Source: Pseudonocardia autotrophica
GTDB taxonomy: Bacteria > Actinomycetota > Actinomycetes > Mycobacteriales > Pseudonocardiaceae
Direction: 5' to 3'
Assembly: GCF_003945385.1 (NCBI RefSeq)
Contig: NZ_AP018920.1
Coordinates: 3,534,001 to 3,598,000, forward strand
Length of the DNA stretch: 64,000 bases
Shown piece after piece: positions 61,801 to 64,000 of the stretch (positions are counted from its first letter, which is position 1; each line of letters opens with the position of its first letter). Both the position numbers and the translations under genes were made by a program. The notes below the pieces were generated by a model that did no database searches, had not been told where the DNA came from, and worked only from the letters and a program-made list of their open reading frames with translations.

Positions 61801-64000
61801 CAGCAGCGCCGTCACGTCGACGACCAGGAACGCGGCGGCCGAGGCCCGGAACTCCCACGACGAGGCGGGGTTGAGGACGCCGAACACGTGCAGCGGCAGG
61901 TTCACCGTGAACGTGCCGACGACCAGGGCCGTCCGGACGGTCCGCACCCAGCGGTTCGACGACAGCAGGGACGTGGCCGCGTTCAGCGTGCCGCGCACCT
62001 GGAAGGCGACCATCGCCGCGATCGCGGGCAGCGGCGCCATCAGCATCAGCGCGGCGCCCGCACCGACCACACCCACGGTCGCGATCCAGACCAGACCGCC
62101 CGTCGTGGCCGCCCAGGCGGCGGCCGTGTTCGCGGTGCCCGCCAGGCGGGCCCGCAGCGTGTCGGCGACGGCCGGCGGGCCGCGGTTGCCGGTGCCCGAG
62201 CTCATCATCCGGGCGTGGTCGGCGGCGGCCCGGTTCGCGAGGAGCGCGGCCGTCGCGGAACCGAGGACCGCGAGCCAGCCGACGATCCCCACCGGGGCGC
62301 CCGCGGCGGCGGCCCCGCCGGCGGCGGCCCCGGTCAGCACCACGACCGCCGCGGCGGCGCGGGTCAGGACCACCACCCGGATCCCGTCCGGGCCGGAACG
62401 ATAGCGGGAGCCGAACTGGGCCATCGTGTCGTGCGGGAGTCCGCGGAGCGCGGTGAACAGCGCGTTCACGGTGGCGTCGTCCCAGCCCGTGCCGTGCCGC
62501 TCGCCCCAGGACCGCACCGCATCGGTGGCCGCCGCCCGGTCCGGCGCCCACGCGGAACGGAACAACTGCGGCAGGCCGGCGACCCCCAGCGGGCTGCGAC
62601 CGACGTCGGCGACGACCGTGCCGGCCAGCTGCCCGACGGCGTGTCGGGTCAGGTCATCGGTGTTCTGCCGCCACAGCCGGTTCAGCACGAGCAGGGTGCG
62701 CTGCACCCGGGCCGAGGGGGTGTGCCCCTGCTCCACGGTGACCCGCGGCAGAACCGGCATCGCGGCCAGCTCCGCGGCCAGCCCGTCGGCAGTGGCCCGG
62801 GCTGCCGCCGCCTGCTCGCCCCGGTGTGCGATCCCCGCCCGGGCGCGCTCGGCGTCGGCCCGCCAGCTCACCTCCTGGTTCCGGCCGGGTCCCTTCGGTG
62901 CCGGCCGGTTCGCCCGGCTGAGCAGACCGGCCTTCTGCCGGGCCTCCAGGACGGCGAGACGCTCCAGCTCGGTGGCCCGGACCGCGGCCGCCTCCTGGCG
63001 GGCGGCCAGGTCGGAGCGCTGCGCCGCGGCGCGGAACGCCTGCTGGTTGTGCTCGCCGACGGCCCGGTGCCGCGCCCGTGCCTGCTCGACCCGCTGCGCC
63101 ATCCGGCCGAAGTCGTGCCCGCCGTAGTAGGCGGTCCGCACGTCCGCGTGGTCCGCGCTCGTTCCTTCCCCGACACGGAAGCTCTCCGGGGCCCGCTTCG
63201 TGAAGGTCGTCCAGGCCCGCTCCGACATCGGCGCGACGGCCGTGGCGCTGCGCTCGGTCTGCAGCGTGGCATCGGGGTGGGTCTCGGCGACCGGTCGTAC
63301 CCACCGCTGCCTGCCGTCCGCGTCGATCACGTACGTCAGGTAGTCCGGCCGCGCCGTCCGGACGAAGTGCTCCATCCGGGTGATGTGGGACGGCTGTGCG
63401 GCGTGGAGTTTCCGCATCGTGTCCCGGTGCACCGCGGCGACCTCCCGCGAGTGCGAGAGCAGCGACCGGAAGGACATGTACTCCCAGGCCAGCCGGTAGT
63501 CGAAGACGAAGACCGTCAGCGACGGCGGCAGCGGCGACCGCGGCGGGGACTGCGGCGGGGACTGCGGGGTGTCCGAGCTGCCGAACGGCACGAGGAGGTC
63601 GCCCGGTGTCGCCCGGACCGGACCGGGTCCGGTGGGCGTCTCGCCGATCGTCCGCACGGGGTTCGTCAGCGTGGGGGTCTCGCCGATCGCCCGCAGCGTC
63701 TTCGCCCCCGCAGGAGTCCCGCCCTGCGCGCCGAGGCCGGCACGGGGCTGCCCCGCGTTCCTGACCGGGAGGGTCTCCGCGCTCGGGCGGAGCGGAGCCG
63801 ACACCGACTCCACCGCACCGGCGGAGCGGACGTTCATCGACTTCGCCGTGCCGTGGCCGGGCGGTAGCACTGCCAGATGCCCGGAGAACATCACCATGGC
63901 GGTGAAGGCGGTCAGTCCACGGAACGCGCTGGCGAACTGCCTGGGGGGCCGGGACAGGACGCCCGGCGTCGGGTAGGCAGCGCTCGCCGTCCGTTCCGCG
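52816..64000 (-). CDS. Giant LysM membrane protein with six Ser/Gly-rich beta modules, 5' end outside window
   Basis: At least 3,693 residues counted from Met at 63897, but the frame stays open to the window edge and reads RQFASAFRGLTAFTAM before that Met, so the true start is probably upstream. Residues 1-400: Pro-rich then charged coiled regions. About 505-850: seven or so membrane helices; about 893-915 another; LysM domain about 953-1003 (VVVREGDWLEAIAEHHGVP...NPDLILPGTELRIP); Pro-rich spacer; helix 1057-1079; hydrophobic 1230-1275; Ala/Arg helical region to about 1900. Then six modules (about 1905-2045, 2120-2290, 2415-2550, 2645-2765, 2955-3105, 3195-3345) each place a Ser/Thr/Gly/Arg hairpin-like insert between beta strands. 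C-terminal 300 residues unrecognised. Function unknown. Confidence 0.8.
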   Translation of the reverse strand, partial: AERTASAAYPTPGVLSRPPRQFASAFRGLTAFTAMVMFSGHLAVLPPGHGTAKSMNVRSAGAVESVSAPLRPSAETLPVRNAGQPRAGLGAQGGTPAGAKTLRAIGETPTLTNPVRTIGETPTGPGPVRATPGDLLVPFGSSDTPQSPPQSPPRSPLPPSLTVFVFDYRLAWEYMSFRSLLSHSREVAAVHRDTMRKLHAAQPSHITRMEHFVRTARPDYLTYVIDADGRQRWVRPVAETHPDATLQTERSATAVAPMSERAWTTFTKRAPESFRVGEGTSADHADVRTAYYGGHDFGRMAQRVEQARARHRAVGEHNQQAFRAAAQRSDLAARQEAAAVRATELERLAVLEARQKAGLLSRANRPAPKGPGRNQEVSWRADAERARAGIAHRGEQAAAARATADGLAAELAAMPVLPRVTVEQGHTPSARVQRTLLVLNRLWRQNTDDLTRHAVGQLAGTVVADVGRSPLGVAGLPQLFRSAWAPDRAAATDAVRSWGERHGTGWDDATVNALFTALRGLPHDTMAQFGSRYRSGPDGIRVVVLTRAAAAVVVLTGAAAGGAAAAGAPVGIVGWLAVLGSATAALLANRAAADHARMMSSGTGNRGPPAVADTLRARLAGTANTAAAWAATTGGLVWIATVGVVGAGAALMLMAPLPAIAAMVAFQVRGTLNAATSLLSSNRWVRTVRTALVVGTFTVNLPLHVFGVLNPASSWEFRASAAAFLVVDVTALLTLVPAMLGTWKQDMVLDGPRAVKVFRVAAMAGTWAVALSLISLLTAAFGPNSVLDPIVSMNAAVKWLVVATFVGFGGEALYTLWNAARTARNPAHTAPARATFAMSVASALGVGLYGALYQLNSLPVLIGTTASLAVAGVAYVLLHRSGAVPPARDEGTPDGPAADAGTPAPMAGEATPNAPPRGWARRIGRMTARLLVTAAVTATLVLGFAADAVGSPGAGGRGPTYTVVPGAEQRPAPAVAPAVVVRSGTDPVVVVREGDWLEAIAEHHGVPGGWPALYAANRDVIGANPDLILPGTELRIPAGARPEPGRPELAEPSPTERPSPTERPTETGRPTPPADPAPPASPVQPGRGPGPLTWLVGGSVVVALLAFQGRVLLPGLRGAVRGVRTALAGTVRGIGDAAAAGGRLRSGSPAGGAAPRFGDTVGLLLRDLRIGVRLSVGAGMRLPGALGDGYWLARSAHRVAHARTSDDAERAAERHRRLVAAAGIRADGHWRGMLARAAASDGAIRWAARIAALPWRVGSGLRLATGTPVLGGIALAGLPVLVGVLSGSLWAGAAVGAASAATLRGLVVSARRAAATARAAERHRTRWLAVPPTGAPATPAIDPVTVWRLLWGLRLHAPARGPVRAGDLLAPMAPGVPAWLAALSPPRDAVRESELERVLAELAAAGLLVTDGAGYRPADLFGATPAGYAEALLRNPGVVLGSATPAEWTATELADLVGAGIRDAVRAVTVPRAWQRQPVWLRGGSRTPAERLRQVRDARSERARLRRAVAGAVRALDDTRPGGPGREPAERALTAALDAALDAGVAPAGLMDGPGWERVLAAGRDAALGELLAAGEQLGVGRPVRHRGGLVAAGPDGARIRVTASDLREEVLVLQGRMSAGAPAERVRAEVVAWWGAHLGLVRGQALSGVLDALGVLHGEGGDRAAAAVGVADLVLAANGGADALTGQVLTGAGAGVAGEVLASGPVTGELRGRAALHRDLDAVAGEITAAADGDRPATVTGLTRTIELMHVELTHRAGAKRDAAARVATEIDELAAARAARGRDDRHAAERRRAARAGVVEASERQARLVRAERAYRAAAAAAEETRAALEGLGISLRAVALTPPQARDGARDAARAAAARAVTAVRALDVALADTVPDRAALPAGVPTDALPGLAGLRATVRDLLAESGAAVRLSAQDLDDLLTARWRSAVGAEGLVLGVGGGVELALRWVPGRSVEVVDVTEQASQLMLGDLTQAGGSVTATVARTLSGNAGGAAGTIGLGANAGRNESLSGGAAGFMVGGGVVDNRGTSVLVETSGHWEAAVRGADRGPAWSQGVRVDTGGAVVRSWIPHTYEARGPPERIRGPRTKEALPLSAPIWADGLHTLTDRVADRLGRHGEIGSTTREQLRTLLVGGSPSRLSTLLDAPEGWQPVLSDDRGRPLAVLTVRASLESSRAFGTRSTKEHLEDLHVTFSKVSGSWSSGRSVGGEASGRLPAVLRRVAARLGVETGGVLGGSRSWSVGANAGGDAIHPGVHRYSGYTQAQLLDLRYSVGITWLDRTAETPDPVTGDVGMLVRMPEADAFRYGMEVGTAAVRRIDTAAVRRDRAGAAVLREQLGRSAPPGRRAVQPFFIGTGIGQVRGVGHGLVRDLTGAAELRARVTGQLRAEGLLPPATRNRWTGDRDELAVQWANATEVAEQLTDERIAGSLDQAAQQGIVISLRRYRRMHGPEHVTLRVRVDADWDRMRWLGHSTRWTLVGLDIGSNTSGRSRGGSRSARASVSASWKPGAGWLSGITGGAGWSRGRSWGTSVGDTVNQVTLVESTTTTAAFALDHRVVVERLGPGGAATPLASAPGRATVYLPSDWLPAVDPITDAAQSVPEQVRQRMTPLALETGDLDAVAASVLGRAHDPDSPAGQHLRELLGVEGVRAHLGELLAEGYRTAVAVRERGLRHRRTPVQLSAGLGGARFAGVSGLVTGDINLTLASRGSQAGTSGSRSVNAGLTAGAAGPNGSRSVDGGRNRSWLGIWGRERLTIETGLHYLYTAPLGMGLAVAGGTPAAVHGARVVFALPERDAIDLYGRGDWDLPAAQVRDVIVRFAHGDLAIDDAPVHRLLDRYLRTGGRLDARTRDALTARLDTLFAGRAGYPVLLRHDLAGRVRAGTARAGHEQRVSLTEPFATRLGRSALETATLRTAGGVPARLFAQVRDAVAAQLPPGTLEHDPLLWQRLWNDLAGKRWWGKIDAMLDRDGFSLQVPVRIPETGPDGVAVPGADRLRRVEVWITARLVDDARLLDTTTAAGQIIQDYGYLQHDRGASRSRTTGGGTSLDLAPGEGGLGASVSTDHSRGAGGGTSTQRTRLDGTASFGGSDRIAQSVRVTVSVRGGAALLDRGTAAATRVVLDGSLVRLIPGGIATPVPAGDRASGTPARVDARGPVDPRPLVLPRVYSAEAVEAPGLVDTVVDALAARAMLGRTRAEDHRADLEHVFAANALTAFLRDMLSGEGHTFHRIPVGGRTVIDVVVRADTHGAQRLLQGRDLDKRTVRRFQEQTTTSTSDARMAPLGRGATLGGEPGSIGLSGGDQAGHRGAAVAGTRAETTLILVGKGGTARTDLSLVVEVRRGTLTGYRDEPTVRRTVTARDRGTAHLTLFDGDLSAAIAAQEIAAHDDGGWRLRTGHGHASPFAPRAGGPVTGRAPGTDPARALTAARRAAIGSGRPVVVELPGAGPVRATPDGALHGVRDGGYAAALASLPPELLAAAHHLPDLRRLHAAGGGPFAAVVRDALAGRGLPIAIDPADPGSAPAGPDAGPPAVEASTGYSSVSSGPVSLRPLTRAENDALVAGAERTRGLGRPIGAELPGVAAGSMAIVAAEQLVAAGVPPALIDEVVAHTYDGRTVMAEPMLAEIIRLLRQRRLAPSWPGRVLGHEHRFHHPAAPRGPPHSRDAAAHDRDAAALAFELVLARMPGPGGPGAGSVVSALFREYDHHRPDTAVGRRPPGSRSTVPGQYPIS

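Overview
The window reads as chromosomal DNA of a high-GC mycelial actinobacterium, most likely Pseudonocardia or a close Pseudonocardiaceae relative. The reasons are very high GC with strong GC3 coding bias, the Pup-proteasome genes (pafA, pafB, pafC), RbpA, a polyprenol-phosphate-mannose synthase, a GAF-ANTAR protein, DtxR/IdeR-type iron boxes and many GTG starts. The genus is inference; no rRNA or tRNA gene was seen.

Backbone 1 (about 1-27.2 kb) follows the mycobacterial order pafA - pafB - pafC - tatA - tatC - helY - DUF4333 membrane protein - 5'-3' exonuclease - M24 dipeptidase, from memory the Rv2097c to Rv2089c region. Cargo sits in its joints. Two tandem glutaminases and a small conserved-looking ORF lie between pafA and pafB, and a PyrH-like kinase lies between tatC and helY. 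An Eis-like acetyltransferase, a PucR/cytosine-permease/deaminase group, a reductase-methyltransferase fusion with its XRE-cupin neighbour and an M20 peptidase lie before the exonuclease. A GAF-ANTAR protein precedes the dipeptidase.

From 27.3 to 30.5 kb there are an HD hydrolase, a PspC-domain protein, a PIG-L deacetylase and ppm. The deacetylase has an unusual leader: a 28-codon Cys-rich ORF followed by three copies of one RNA arm competing for a single partner, which looks like a cysteine-sensing attenuator.

From 30.6 to 43.8 kb an accessory block separates ppm from rbpA. It holds TetR/flavin monooxygenase, a two-component system around an ABC exporter, an alpha/beta hydrolase, an acetoin/butanediol dehydrogenase pair, a MerR regulator, a CPBP protease with a beheaded chorismate mutase coupled to its stop, and an MFS transporter with a FadR-type operator.

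Backbone 2 (43.9-52.8 kb) has rbpA, an MFS transporter, a GDPD phosphodiesterase, a LigD-like protein whose ligase domain has lost its catalytic lysines, bfd, bfr, a decayed stretch with an aldo/keto reductase remnant, an iron-box-controlled siderophore-binding lipoprotein and serA. The last 11 kb is one giant gene (at least 3,693 residues, 5' end outside the window). It has several membrane segments, a LysM domain and six Ser/Gly-rich beta modules. A recurring oddity is short in-phase tandem duplications (14-18 bp) at the 3' ends of genes.
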